Shown in pieces: positions 43,717 through 53,284 of a stretch of 64,000 nucleotides of DNA. The stretch covers positions 1-64,000 of the forward strand of contig NZ_JANUXZ010000001.1 in the NCBI RefSeq assembly GCF_024834055.1, given 5' to 3'. Numbering within the stretch: position 1 is the first letter of the stretch; the number at the start of each line of letters is the position of its first letter. The notes under the pieces are model-generated. The model saw only the letters and a program-made list of their open reading frames with translations, made no database searches and was not told where the DNA came from. A program made the translations under genes and the position numbers. The DNA comes from Corynebacterium sp. ES2730-CONJ. Lineage in GTDB: Bacteria; Actinomycetota; Actinomycetes; Mycobacteriales; Mycobacteriaceae.

Positions 43717-45120
43717 TCAGAGACCTACTGCTGCGCGCAGTTCTTCTTCGGCTTGGGCTGAATCAGGTAGAACAGCATGGTATTCACTCAGTCCAATTAA
43801 CTCCTGATCAATCGCGGAATTACCTATGTGGAGAACGCTGAGAGTTACGCTCGATCCAAAAATCCCTTGGAGATTTTCAAGTGGTTTCATATCGGCTGAA
43901 CCGGTGGTTATAAGCACTAGGCGTACTTTCCTTCCCATACGAGCGCTGTAGTCGTTCGCGTATTGGCCGGCTGCCTCGAGTGCCTCCCTTGTTAAAGGAA
44001 AGCCTCCAGTACCAAAGCCAATTGCGCGTTGAGCCACCACTTGCCCAGAGTCTCCAGTGCCAAAATCAACATTTCGCCGCCACCCTTTAGTGACACCTGG
44101 GTTGAGTGGGGAGGAGTAGTTCCACAAACTCACAGCATGATCGCGCTCGGTGATGCGGGGTGCAACCGAAGCGATAGCTCTGCTGATGAAAGAAAAATCC
44201 TGAGGTTGCAGAGCAGCCGAGGTATCGAATAGGAAGAGAGTGTCCTCAACCTCCCTTGGTTCTGCAGAAGTGTCTACCTCATCTACCGGTGTGAGGATAT
44301 TGCTGGTATCAAAGGCATGCAAAGCCTCTTGAGCAGTAATTGCAGTAACCCCAGGTGAGTATCGAGCAGCAATACGGGAACTGGCACCGAAATCAGCCCC
44401 AGCACGAACGACCTCTTCAGAAACCATTTCGGTGGTATTCAGTGCGATTATTCGTAGATCCTGTCGCAATCCTTCGATGGGGGTAAATGCCCAGCCTTGG
44501 GGTGTATCATCTTCCGATATTGCGATAGCTCGATCAGAGTCTGCAGATGTCTCAGCAATGGATCTTTGGGCATTCGCATCAAGAAGTTCCGTTATCTTGT
44601 TAACGTCGGTACCTAGGTAATGACTGGCAACGAGCGCAGCGGCAACAGAATTATCAGCTACCGGGAAATCCACATCCTGGATACTACCTGGTTGAATTGC
44701 TTTTTTCGCCGCAACTCCCACCTTGTATGCTGCAGCCGAAGGCCATTCCAGCGTAGCCGCACTTCGCCCAGCTTGCTTGAGGGTCGCGGTTACTTTGCCA
44801 TCTGAGTTTTTGGAAACAAAAGCTCCTGCCTGGGAAAGATCAGGAGTATAAGTTGCGGTAACGCAGTGATCGCGCACAACCGGGGAAGAATCGTTATAGG
44901 AGGCTATAAGGTTGGCAACTTCAGCTTCGTTATCGGCAGCCACTGGGAGAATGAGTTCACCTTGGATGCAGGCACGTCGAGCGCTCGGTTCAGGCTCGGG
45001 ATCATCGCTCAGACACATCCATCCGCCTAGAAGTGCACCTACCACTCCCAAAGCCAAGGCTGAGGTGACAAGCGATGAGGAGACCCGCATATTATTTTTA
45101 CCGTTGGAATGGCGACCCAT
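43717..45120 (-). CDS. Membrane-anchored protein with VWA-like domain
   Basis: A 467-residue protein with one N-terminal membrane anchor (residues about 14-36), a periplasmic-binding-protein-like middle (ILPVAADNEAEVANLIASYN) and a C-terminal von Willebrand A-like domain (about 290-465). The MIDAS start is FLFDTSAALQ, close to D-x-S-x-S but without the second Ser, and the domain ends in VLITTGSADMKPL. Such proteins act outside the membrane, possibly as scaffold or chaperone. The start at ATG 45120 is not preceded by a clear ribosome binding site. Confidence 0.72.
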   Translation of the reverse strand: MGRHSNGKNNMRVSSSLVTSALALGVVGALLGGWMCLSDDPEPEPSARRACIQGELILPVAADNEAEVANLIASYNDSSPVVRDHCVTATYTPDLSQAGAFVSKNSDGKVTATLKQAGRSAATLEWPSAAAYKVGVAAKKAIQPGSIQDVDFPVADNSVAAALVASHYLGTDVNKITELLDANAQRSIAETSADSDRAIAISEDDTPQGWAFTPIEGLRQDLRIIALNTTEMVSEEVVRAGADFGASSRIAARYSPGVTAITAQEALHAFDTSNILTPVDEVDTSAEPREVEDTLFLFDTSAALQPQDFSFISRAIASVAPRITERDHAVSLWNYSSPLNPGVTKGWRRNVDFGTGDSGQVVAQRAIGFGTGGFPLTREALEAAGQYANDYSARMGRKVRLVLITTGSADMKPLENLQGIFGSSVTLSVLHIGNSAIDQELIGLSEYHAVLPDSAQAEEELRAAVGL

Positions 45121-45176
45121 ATGCTCTTTTGGACACTCCCTTCAAAACTGCTACCTATTTGACTTCTACTATAGAA

Positions 45177-46022
45177 CTATAGAACACAGGCAATAAGATT
45201 AATGAGCTGCTCGCGTAAAACTTTTCCCCGTTCAGCAAGTTCGCGCTGACGACCCACGTACTCCTGCTTACCGGCGGTCTCCTCGATGGGAACTACACCC
45301 AGCCCATATGCGCGACAATCGTAGGGCGAAGCCTCCATATCGAGAATACGCGCGTCCCACGCAAGCTCGAAAGTGTCAAGGAATAACTCACCGGGCACCA
45401 GGGGCCCTAGTTTCATTGCCCATTTATACAAGTCCATGGTCGCATGTAAACATCCCACCTGCTCCCATTCGACTTGACTGTGACGATCTAAAACCGTGAG
45501 GTTGAGGGGTCGAGCTGGGGGAGTGAAGAAACGATATGCATCGAAGTGGGTGCATCTGATTGAGTGATTCTCAACCACTTTGTTGGTTTCGCTCGAACCG
45601 AGCCGAAGCGGTAGATCGTGGCGCGGTTGATCGGTACGGTAAACCATCGCCCATTCATGCAGACCAAAGCAATCAAAGTGAGCCGGATTGGATACCGTGG
45701 TGCTGAGTAACCGGTGAATGAACTGAAGCGTTTGTTTGCGTTTCGACAGGTAAGAATCGATATCTACACTCGAGATCCCATTGACAGTGGAATAGTACCT
45801 CCATTGAGCCTGTGGTGAGGTGCCTGCATCATCAAGTCCGCGACCCCAGCCAGGGTGCCACCGCTCCAGGTGCGCTGCTCGGGTGGGATAGTATTCAAAA
45901 AGAAAATCGAAGACGGGGTGTTTGATACCCTGACTCCGCCTGTGGAGGTATGGCGTCGTATACCGACGCGCACGGCGCACATGCGCCGCCTCGAGATCGT
46001 TCCACGAGGTTAGGATGTCCAT
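45177..46022 (-). CDS. Conserved protein annotated as 3-methyladenine DNA glycosylase-like
   Basis: A 281-residue soluble protein. Landmarks are HPVFDFLFEYYPTRAAHLER, HFDCFGLHEWAMVYRTDQPR and VLDRHSQVEWEQVGCLHATM. Actinobacterial proteins with these segments are usually labelled 3-methyladenine DNA glycosylase, but I see no helix-hairpin-helix or known glycosylase active site, so the function is unproven. It begins directly after the stop of the CNNM-like gene and is probably co-transcribed with the two CNNM genes. Confidence 0.55.
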   Translation of the reverse strand: MDILTSWNDLEAAHVRRARRYTTPYLHRRSQGIKHPVFDFLFEYYPTRAAHLERWHPGWGRGLDDAGTSPQAQWRYYSTVNGISSVDIDSYLSKRKQTLQFIHRLLSTTVSNPAHFDCFGLHEWAMVYRTDQPRHDLPLRLGSSETNKVVENHSIRCTHFDAYRFFTPPARPLNLTVLDRHSQVEWEQVGCLHATMDLYKWAMKLGPLVPGELFLDTFELAWDARILDMEASPYDCRAYGLGVVPIEETAGKQEYVGRQRELAERGKVLREQLINLIACVL

Positions 46023-47081
46023 TTATTGCCCGTGCGTCCAATCAGCAAAGGTGCCTACGTACTCCTCGATAATATCTTCTAAGGTAACAATTCCGATGAG
46101 TACTCCTCGGTCACGAACCTGAGCCATATGTGCTGATTTAAGGTGCATGGCAGTCAGAGCCTCATCCATGGCACCGGAGGCATCAACTATGGTGAGAGGT
46201 CGGATTTCGGCGGAGTGGATGATGGAATCGGCACCGTAATCATTCCCGTCCAAGAACCGATCCAAAATATCCTTAACGTGGACGTAGCCCTTAAAGGCCC
46301 CCCGGTCATCGACGACGGGGAAGCGCGAAAACCCTGTTTCCACGACCGCTTGCTCCAAGTCACTTAGTTGTGGCCCGCGTACTCCGTAGTTGAGGGTGCG
46401 AACCTTTTCGAGAGGAATGAGAACATCAGCAAGTGGACGGGCTTCCACGTTCAAGGCCTTGCTCAGACGTTCGTGCGCGCGTTCATTCAGAAGACCCTCC
46501 GAGCGTGACTCTAAAATCATAGATGCCAGCTGATTGTTATCTACTGTGGCGGCGAGCTCGTCTTTTTGCTCGATGCCAAATAGGAAAAGCGTGCGGCGAG
46601 CAGCTGAGTTCATCAGTGCGATGAATGGCCGGGCGAGCTTAGCAAATGCCAAAAGTAGGGGAGTCAACCATATAGCCAGGGTCTCAGGCCCTGCTAGTGC
46701 GATATTCTTCGGTACCATTTCGCCGAAGAGAATGTGCAGGAAAGTAATCAATCCCAGTGCAATCGCGAAGGAAATGGGGTGGAGTAATTGATCGGGTATA
46801 TGAACCTCATGAAAGACTTCTTCAAGAAAATGCGCGACTGCAGGCTCAGCGACCTTACCTAAAATTAGAGAGGCTATGGTAATACCAAATTGGCAGGCGG
46901 CGAGCTGTATCGATAACGTCTCAATTGCGTGCAGGACTCGTTGTGCTCCAGGGCGTCCCTGAATAATCAGCGACTCAATGCGATCGCGGCGAGAAGAGAT
47001 AAGAGCGAACTCGGCGGCCACGAAGAAGGCATTAGCCAAAAGCAGTACGCTGATCATGGCGATGGTACTAATGAGTCCCAC
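46023..47081 (-). CDS. CNNM/CBS-domain membrane protein (second copy)
   Basis: A 352-residue protein with a DUF21 membrane domain (three or four helices, residues about 1-180) and a pair of CBS domains (about 205-340: VLIPLEKVRTL, YVHVKDILDR, IGIVTLEDIIEEYVG). The CNNM/CorC family handles Mg2+ efflux or ion sensing. No CorC_HlyC domain follows the CBS pair, so it is shorter than its neighbour. It starts within the stop of the upstream paralogue, forming a tandem pair that may work as a heterodimer. Confidence 0.88.
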   Translation of the reverse strand: MGLISTIAMISVLLLANAFFVAAEFALISSRRDRIESLIIQGRPGAQRVLHAIETLSIQLAACQFGITIASLILGKVAEPAVAHFLEEVFHEVHIPDQLLHPISFAIALGLITFLHILFGEMVPKNIALAGPETLAIWLTPLLLAFAKLARPFIALMNSAARRTLFLFGIEQKDELAATVDNNQLASMILESRSEGLLNERAHERLSKALNVEARPLADVLIPLEKVRTLNYGVRGPQLSDLEQAVVETGFSRFPVVDDRGAFKGYVHVKDILDRFLDGNDYGADSIIHSAEIRPLTIVDASGAMDEALTAMHLKSAHMAQVRDRGVLIGIVTLEDIIEEYVGTFADWTHGQ

Positions 47082-48484
47082 TATGAGACCTCTTCCTGGT
47101 TATCAGTGGATTTAAGGCGTGCATCCTCAGGGCTGATCGGCATTAAGATGACTTTGTCGATGCGGCGATCCTCCATGACAATAACTTGGGCCTGCCAGCG
47201 GTCGGTGAAACCAGAGGTAAATTCGGCTAGTCCTGGACTATCAGATTCTGGAAGCACGAGTGTGTCGTTGACATCGGGGATTCGCCCCATCTCAGCCATG
47301 ATGAGCCCGCCGAGGGTTTCGTACGGCCCTTCGGGGGCGATATATCCAACATTTTCGGCCAGTTCATCGAGACGTACTAGACCGGAGACTTGCCAGTAGG
47401 TTCCAAATTTTTGGAAATCCTTTTCTGCTTCCAGATCATCGTGTTCGTCATAGAAGTCGCCGAGGATTTCTTCCACGACGTCTTCGACGGTGATAATACC
47501 GGCGGTGCCACCATATTCATCGGCGACCAGGATCATTTGCGATCCGGCAGCCCTAATCTCGGCCAGCACCGCATCACCATCAAGGCTCTCCGGAATCGCT
47601 TTCACCGGGCGAGCGATTTCCTTCAAGGTTGTGGTGCCTCGTTCGGCGGAGGGAATAGCGAAAGCATCGCGAAAATGCACCACTCCGAGGGTTTCGTCGA
47701 GGTCGCCTCGAATGACTGGGAACCTGGAATGACCTGTGGAATGAGCAAGGGCGATGAGATCGAGAACCGTCTCGTCATGGGACAGAGTCTCAATGGTTGA
47801 GCGTGGAGTCATAAGTTCCTCCGCGGTGGTTTCACCGAAGCGAAGTGAGCGATCGAGAACCAAGGCGGTATTTTCATCCAATTCACCTTGCTTCGCTGAG
47901 TTGCGGACCAAAGCCGTGAGCTCCTGTGTGGAGCGCGCGGTAGCTAATTCGTCTGCAGGCTCAATACCAATCTTGCGCACAAGGAAATTCGCTGAGGTAT
48001 TGAGGAATCGAATAAAGCCCTTAAAGATCACGTTGAAAATGTGAACCGGGGTGACCACTAGTCTTGCTGTTCCTAGGGGATCAGTAATCGCGAGGTTTTT
48101 AGGTACTAGTTCGCCAAAGACCATTGATAAGAATGTAGCGATGATAAGAGCCAAGACGAGCGCAATCATAGGGGAGATATCCATCGGAACCCCAAGAAAT
48201 CCCAGGAGAGGATTGAGGAACTTAGCCAAAATGGGTTCTGCGAGGTATCCCGTCGCCAGCGTCGTAATTGTGATGCCGAGCTGTGCTCCAGACAAGACGA
48301 AAGAGAGATTACTGTAATCTCGTTTAACCGCATGGGATAATTTATCTCCTCGAACTGCGAGGTCATGATCGATGGTGGAGCGCTCAAGGCCGGTGAGAGC
48401 GAATTCCACGGCAACGAATAAACCAGTACTGGCGGTTAAAAGTACAAATCCGACCAGTCCGAGGATGCTACTGAGTATTTCCAT
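47081..48484 (-). CDS. CNNM/CorC family transporter (DUF21-CBS-CorC)
   Basis: A 467-residue protein: DUF21 membrane domain (about 1-190), CBS pair (about 205-340, with ELMTPRSTIETL and GTAGIITVEDVVEEILGD) and a C-terminal CorC_HlyC domain (about 355-440, YETLGGLIMAEMGRIP). Described family roles are Mg2+ export or divalent-cation resistance at the plasma membrane. A perfect palindrome ATGCATTAATGCAT (48502-48515) lies 18 bases before the start and may be an operator. Confidence 0.9.
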   Translation of the reverse strand: MEILSSILGLVGFVLLTASTGLFVAVEFALTGLERSTIDHDLAVRGDKLSHAVKRDYSNLSFVLSGAQLGITITTLATGYLAEPILAKFLNPLLGFLGVPMDISPMIALVLALIIATFLSMVFGELVPKNLAITDPLGTARLVVTPVHIFNVIFKGFIRFLNTSANFLVRKIGIEPADELATARSTQELTALVRNSAKQGELDENTALVLDRSLRFGETTAEELMTPRSTIETLSHDETVLDLIALAHSTGHSRFPVIRGDLDETLGVVHFRDAFAIPSAERGTTTLKEIARPVKAIPESLDGDAVLAEIRAAGSQMILVADEYGGTAGIITVEDVVEEILGDFYDEHDDLEAEKDFQKFGTYWQVSGLVRLDELAENVGYIAPEGPYETLGGLIMAEMGRIPDVNDTLVLPESDSPGLAEFTSGFTDRWQAQVIVMEDRRIDKVILMPISPEDARLKSTDNQEEVS

Positions 48485-48501
48485 TGTAGGAGTTTTTTCG
48501 A

Positions 48502-48515
48502 ATGCATTAATGCAT
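48502..48515. promoter_or_regulatory. Palindrome upstream of the CNNM pair
   Basis: ATGCATTAATGCAT is a perfect 14-bp palindrome close to the translation start of the first CNNM gene. It could be a regulator site; no known consensus is matched. Confidence 0.35.
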
Positions 48516-48574
48516 CCGAGAAGAAAGCTACCTTTCTCATAAATAGGAGTACCGCGTTACGGGAATATCATAGC

Positions 48575-49894
48575 CTAGCGGGTGCCACGATTTCTTGATT
48601 GACTGTGCCTCGAACCCCGAGCGCGCCTGGTATTCCCTCCACCGCTAGCTGAAGAACGCTTAGTTCTGCTACCACGGCCGCGACCGTCGCTAGCCTGAGC
48701 CTGTTGTCCGAAAGGTGCCAGCGGTTTATACGTCGGGCTTTGTGCGCCTGTAATGGTTGCGAGCTCAACAGAGTGAGCATTGACGCGGTGTGTTTTAGCG
48801 CTCACCCCCGCTTTACTCAGAAGTTTTTTAACCTCGTCTATTTGCTCCTCGGTCACCAAAGTTACAACGGCACCGCTAGCTCCAGCGCGGGCGGTGCGCC
48901 CAGCACGATGCAGATAGGCTTTATGCTCCGCTGGAGGATCGATATGTACTACCAAATCCACATCGGAAATATCTATACCGCGGGCGGCGATATCGGTAGC
49001 AACGAGAACAGGTATCTCACCTTCACTAAAGCCCCCAAGGGCACTCTGACGGGTATTTTGACCCTTGTCGCCATGAAGGCCCACTGCGTTGATGCCAGCA
49101 CGGCGCAGCTTCTTTACCTGGCGGTCAACGCCGTGTTTTGTTCGCATAAACATGATGGTTTTACCATCACGAGCAGCAATTTTTTCCACAACATCGGCAC
49201 GGGACTGGCGATCCTTCACTATAAATTGATAGTGCCTCATCGTATCCACACTGGCAGCCACGGCGGCTGTTGAATGAGTAACTGGATTCCGGAGAAAGGC
49301 CCGTACCAATTTATCAACGTCGCCGTCGAGGGTGGCGGAAAAGAGGAGACGCTGTCCCTTCTGGGGGGTAGCCCGCATGAGTTTCGTAACTTGAGGCAAA
49401 AATCCCATATCTGCCATTTGGTCCGCTTCATCGAGAATAGTTGTCTCGATCCGGTCTAAGTGAAGATAGCCCTGGTCGATGAGGTCTTGGGCCCGCCCAG
49501 GGGTGGCCACCAGAAGATCAACGGGAGCCGCTAATGCTCGGATATGTCGATTGATATTCACTCCGCCGACAACGTCTAAGAGGCGAAGACCGAGGGCAGC
49601 TGCCGGATCGTCGAGGCGGGTACGAACTTGCGCTGCGAGCTCACGCGTAGGGACTAAGACGAGCGCACGGGGATGCCCAGGTGTAGAGGCCCCCGACTGA
49701 GCTAGGCGGCTTAGAGTGGGTAAACCGAAAGTGAAAGTCTTTCCAGATCCGGTGGGGCCTCGACCGAGGATATCCTTGCCTGCTAGAGCGTCGGGAATGG
49801 CCGCCTCTTGGATAGGAAAGGGAGTCTCGATACCTTCTTTACGCATCGCCTGAACAATGGCGGGGGGTAAACCGAGATCAGCAAAAGTAGTCAT
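48575..49894 (-). CDS. DEAD-box RNA helicase
   Basis: A 439-residue helicase. In order: Q motif (FADLGLPPAIVQAMRKEGIETPFPIQ region), GRGPTGSGKT, PTRELAAQV, TPGR, ILDEADQM (DEAD), SATLDG, then DIAARGIDISDVDLVVH and HRAGRTARAG. The last 60 residues are a basic Arg/Gly/Ser-rich tail (GRGRGSRTKRSS, RRARGSRHSQSRNRGTR), likely for RNA binding. It resembles RhlE/DeaD types used in ribosome assembly and cold adaptation. It is a single-gene unit. Confidence 0.93.
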   Translation of the reverse strand: MTTFADLGLPPAIVQAMRKEGIETPFPIQEAAIPDALAGKDILGRGPTGSGKTFTFGLPTLSRLAQSGASTPGHPRALVLVPTRELAAQVRTRLDDPAAALGLRLLDVVGGVNINRHIRALAAPVDLLVATPGRAQDLIDQGYLHLDRIETTILDEADQMADMGFLPQVTKLMRATPQKGQRLLFSATLDGDVDKLVRAFLRNPVTHSTAAVAASVDTMRHYQFIVKDRQSRADVVEKIAARDGKTIMFMRTKHGVDRQVKKLRRAGINAVGLHGDKGQNTRQSALGGFSEGEIPVLVATDIAARGIDISDVDLVVHIDPPAEHKAYLHRAGRTARAGASGAVVTLVTEEQIDEVKKLLSKAGVSAKTHRVNAHSVELATITGAQSPTYKPLAPFGQQAQASDGRGRGSRTKRSSASGGGNTRRARGSRHSQSRNRGTR

Positions 49895-49935
49895 TAGGAA
49901 GAGCCTACACCTTATCTACAGCAAAACCAGCTTAT

Positions 49936-49969
49936 AGCCCGCGCCCCCCACACGTAGCGGGCGCGGGCT
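49936..49969 (-). terminator. Terminator-like hairpin after gnd
   Basis: AGCCCGCGCCC and GGGCGCGGGCT form a perfect 11-bp, very GC-rich stem, followed on the minus strand by ATAAGCTGGTTTT. It ends the gnd transcript. Confidence 0.75.
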
Positions 49970-49980
49970 GGGCGGTAAAC

Positions 49981-51438
49981 CTAGGAGGTTTCGATTTCAG
50001 TACGGTCACCAGACCATAAGGTATGGAAGGTGCCCTCCTTATCGACGCGACGGTAGGTGTGCGCACCAAAGTAATCTCGCTGCGCCTGAATTAATGCAGC
50101 TGGCAGCCGCTCGGCTCGAAGTGAATCGTAGTAGGAAAGCGATGATGCAAAAACCGGTATGGGCTGACCAATATGAGTTGCCACGATTACGATACGACGC
50201 CACGAATCAATGAGGCCACTCAACTCCTCCTTGAAATACGGGTCGAGCAATAAGGTCGTGAGCTCGGGGTTGGCATCGTATGCTTCCCGAATTCTGTTGA
50301 GGAATTTCGCCCGGATGATGCAGCCGCCCCGCCAGATCGTTGCCAGGTCGCGGGGGTCCACATTCCAGTTATTCTCTGTCGAGCCAGCTTTAATTTCGTC
50401 AAATCCTTGTGCATAGGCGACGAGTTTGGAGGCGTAGAGAGCGCGGCGTACATCCTCGATGAAAGTATCGCGATCGATACCGAGAGTCTCTAACGAGCTT
50501 AATTCGCCAGAGGGGAGCGTCCCTACGGTGGCCTCGCGTTGTGCTGCGGCACCTGAAAGAGCTCGAGCGAATACCGCTTCGCCGATACCCGTAACAGGAA
50601 TGCCTAGGTCGAGCGCTGCCTTGACCGTCCAGCGGCCGGTACCTTTTTGACCTGCTTGGTCAACAATTAAGTCCACGAGGGGAGTGCCGGTTTCGGCATC
50701 AACCTGAGAGAGTACTTCAGCCGTAATTTCAATAAGATAAGAATCGAGATCGCCCTTATTCCAGGTGCGGAAAACTTCGGCTATCTCTTCAGGTGACATC
50801 TGTGCGCCGTATCGCAACAACTGATAGGCCTCACCGATTACTTGCATATCGGCATATTCAATGCCGTTGTGTACCATCTTGACAAAGTGGCCGGCGCCAT
50901 CAGGGCCGATATGCGTGACACAGGGTGTTCCGTCAACAACAGCTGCGACAGACTCCAGTAGGGGTCCTAAGGCGTCCCAGGTGCGGGCGGGTCCACCCGG
51001 CATAATCGACGGGCCGTTGAGGGCACCTTCTTCACCGCCAGAAATTCCTGCACCCACGAAGTTGAGCCCGCGAGCAGCTATTTCTTTCTCTCGGCGGATC
51101 GTGTCCGTGTAGAGCGAATTGCCGCCATCTATGATGATATCGCCTTCATCCATAGCATCTGCCAGCTGGTTGATAACGGCGTCAGTAGCGGCGCCTGCCT
51201 GCACCATAATGATTGCACGGCGAGGCTTTTCCAGAGAGGCCACAAAGTCCTCGATGGTTTCGGAGGGAAGGAAATGTCCCTCATCACCGTAATGCTCCAT
51301 GAGGTCTTCGGTTTTGGAGTAGCTGCGGTTATAGACCGCTACGGTATGTCCTCTACGGGCAAAATTTCGAGCGAGGTTGGAGCCCATGACGGCCAGGCCA
51401 ACGACCCCGATATGGGCCAAATTGCTGTGGTTACTCAT
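49981..51438 (-). CDS. gnd: 6-phosphogluconate dehydrogenase, decarboxylating
   Basis: A 485-residue enzyme of the oxidative pentose phosphate pathway that makes ribulose 5-phosphate, CO2 and NADPH. The Rossmann motif GLAVMGSNLARN with NRSYSKT fits NADP specificity, and the 6PGDH signature IIDGGNSLYTDT, GAGISGGEEGALNGPSIMPGG, and catalytic Lys in HFVKMVHNGIEY are present. It is the homodimeric long form. No zwf or other pathway gene is adjacent. Confidence 0.96.
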   Translation of the reverse strand: MSNHSNLAHIGVVGLAVMGSNLARNFARRGHTVAVYNRSYSKTEDLMEHYGDEGHFLPSETIEDFVASLEKPRRAIIMVQAGAATDAVINQLADAMDEGDIIIDGGNSLYTDTIRREKEIAARGLNFVGAGISGGEEGALNGPSIMPGGPARTWDALGPLLESVAAVVDGTPCVTHIGPDGAGHFVKMVHNGIEYADMQVIGEAYQLLRYGAQMSPEEIAEVFRTWNKGDLDSYLIEITAEVLSQVDAETGTPLVDLIVDQAGQKGTGRWTVKAALDLGIPVTGIGEAVFARALSGAAAQREATVGTLPSGELSSLETLGIDRDTFIEDVRRALYASKLVAYAQGFDEIKAGSTENNWNVDPRDLATIWRGGCIIRAKFLNRIREAYDANPELTTLLLDPYFKEELSGLIDSWRRIVIVATHIGQPIPVFASSLSYYDSLRAERLPAALIQAQRDYFGAHTYRRVDKEGTFHTLWSGDRTEIETS

Positions 51439-51554
51439 AGTGTCCTAGCATACCTCGTTCGGTGAATGATCCCATATCTCGACTCATGAGAGTGCACGGT
51501 TGATGGCTCTGGTTGATAGTTGCGGTTATTTTTTTCCTCAGTAGGGTTGGATCT

Positions 51555-52034
51555 ATGTCTTTAGTTACTGAAAATCCAGATACCGTCACTGAACTTACTC
51601 ACCTCTTGTCCGAGGTTCCCGAGGTGGGCTTGCATATGCGCGAACTAGCTCAACTTAACGAGCTGCTCGGGGGCTATTCAACCAGTTTAGGTTTACGCTT
51701 TACAACGGTAGAACGCGATAAAGTATGTGCCGAGATGCCCATCAGCCACGACCATTTGCAGGCCATGGGGCTGGTAAACGGAGGAGTATACTGCGCCATC
51801 GCCGAGACCGTAGGATCGGTTATGGGGCTCATCAAGGCGCCGGGAAAGCTGGTCGCCGGGGTAAACAACAATACTGACTTCTTCGCTCCGGTTCGCGCCG
51901 GTGTTCTCAGCGCGGAAGCCAGCATCATCCACGCTGGTGTATCAACTCAACTTATACACGTTGATATCTTCCACCGCTCTACTCTGGTAGCGCGATCGAC
52001 GCTGCGCACCATGGTTCTCAAGCCCCACGATTAG
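51555..52034 (+). CDS. PaaI-type hotdog-fold thioesterase
   Basis: A 159-residue hotdog-fold protein. The core LQAMGLVNGGVYCAIAETVG corresponds to the HGG-x-x-x-x-x-E active-site region, here with Asn-Gly-Gly in place of the His-Gly-Gly and Glu conserved. The family hydrolyses acyl-CoAs such as 1,4-dihydroxy-2-naphthoyl-CoA. ATG 51555 is preferred to the upstream TTG/GTG-type start at 51513, which would add only a hydrophobic, unrelated tail. The stop overlaps the convergent gene by four bases. Confidence 0.85.
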   Translation: MSLVTENPDTVTELTHLLSEVPEVGLHMRELAQLNELLGGYSTSLGLRFTTVERDKVCAEMPISHDHLQAMGLVNGGVYCAIAETVGSVMGLIKAPGKLVAGVNNNTDFFAPVRAGVLSAEASIIHAGVSTQLIHVDIFHRSTLVARSTLRTMVLKPHD

Positions 52035-53239
52035 TTGAAGCTCATCCCACCCCTGCGTAGCCTATCGAGGTAGATATCTCCTAAAGCCGTCGCTGGGGTG
52101 AAAAAGCCTCCGCGGATAGGTGCTTCATCTCGGTACTGGCAAGCAAGGGTTTTCGCAGCCTCACTAAGCATCATGGCGGTGACATAGTAACCAGGGTCTC
52201 CGAGTGCGCTAGTGGTGACACTGATCTGCCGGTCGGATTCGGTAGTGCCAATGAACTCAATGATAAATCCGCCTTTACGAAGATTCTTTTCCCTAGCACC
52301 CTGCCCAGGTTGCGGGATGACGAAAGAGAGAGCCTTACGCAGGCGTGGGCGGCTTAGGAGCGCGAAACCGGCGCCAAGAAGACCGGTAATAAGGTCACGA
52401 ACAATCAGCCCTTTCAATCCATGCCCGCAATCGAGCGCTTCGGTATAACGCATATCACGTCCGTACCGATGGCCCAGTAATGCTTGAGAGCGTCGAACGA
52501 CACGAGTATTAAAGGGCGCCATAAAGAACGGAGCTAAGTACCGATTCTGGTATTGTTCGCGAACTAGGTCTGGTTGTCGGAGACCTATGCTGCGGGCACG
52601 GTCGCGCTCGGCCGTCGGATCGGGATTGAGCGCGAAAGGATTGTGGATCAATGAAGCAATCCGGCGATCTGCGTGAGCGGCAGCACTCACTGCTTGCATC
52701 GACGCTATCGTTCCGCCGGATAGAGATCCCGACAGCTTCCGCACTATCATACGCACTTCTCGAAGCGGTTCCTCTGCTTTTTGAGCTAGCCTGTAAACTC
52801 CCATATCACTGGGAACTGAATCGAAACCACAGGCAGAAACGAGGACCGCTCCGGATTTTACTGCATCTTTTTGGTAGCGATCGATCATGCTTCGAATAAA
52901 AGGAACTTCTCCGGCTAGATCCACATACCCCGTACCTCTGTGCGCGCAGGCCTTGATGATCTCTTCGCCGTAGTGGCTATAAGGCCCCACCGTGGAGATG
53001 ATGACCCGTGCGCGCTGTGCGAGCAGATCCATATCTGCGCTATCAAGGGCATCTGCAATGATGATTGGAGGAGTCGGTTCCTCGAGACGATTAACGAGGC
53101 CTGCAAGCTTATGGTGATTGCGACCAGCTATCGCGATGCTGAGCTGCTCCGAGTGTGCATGAAGGTACTGGGTTACTAGTTGTCCGACGTAGCTACTGGC
53201 ACCGAAAATAATGATATCGAATTCACGTGAGGCATCCAT
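52031..53239 (-). CDS. Saccharopine-dehydrogenase-like trans-acting enoyl reductase family protein
   Basis: A 402-residue protein. The N-terminal Rossmann motif is IIFGASSYVGQLVTQYL (residues about 9-25), followed by RVIISTVGPYSHYGEEII and GTGYVDLAGE, typical of the saccharopine dehydrogenase NADP-binding fold. Relatives such as Rv2449c/Rv2953 reduce lipid double bonds; the substrate here is not known. The C-terminal part ends in a conserved PIRGGFFTPATALGD segment. Confidence 0.85.
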   Translation of the reverse strand: MDASREFDIIIFGASSYVGQLVTQYLHAHSEQLSIAIAGRNHHKLAGLVNRLEEPTPPIIIADALDSADMDLLAQRARVIISTVGPYSHYGEEIIKACAHRGTGYVDLAGEVPFIRSMIDRYQKDAVKSGAVLVSACGFDSVPSDMGVYRLAQKAEEPLREVRMIVRKLSGSLSGGTIASMQAVSAAAHADRRIASLIHNPFALNPDPTAERDRARSIGLRQPDLVREQYQNRYLAPFFMAPFNTRVVRRSQALLGHRYGRDMRYTEALDCGHGLKGLIVRDLITGLLGAGFALLSRPRLRKALSFVIPQPGQGAREKNLRKGGFIIEFIGTTESDRQISVTTSALGDPGYYVTAMMLSEAAKTLACQYRDEAPIRGGFFTPATALGDIYLDRLRRGGMSFN

Positions 53240-53284
53240 GACTCTATCCTAGCGATGACGGCCCAGCTTGATGATGGAAGTGGG

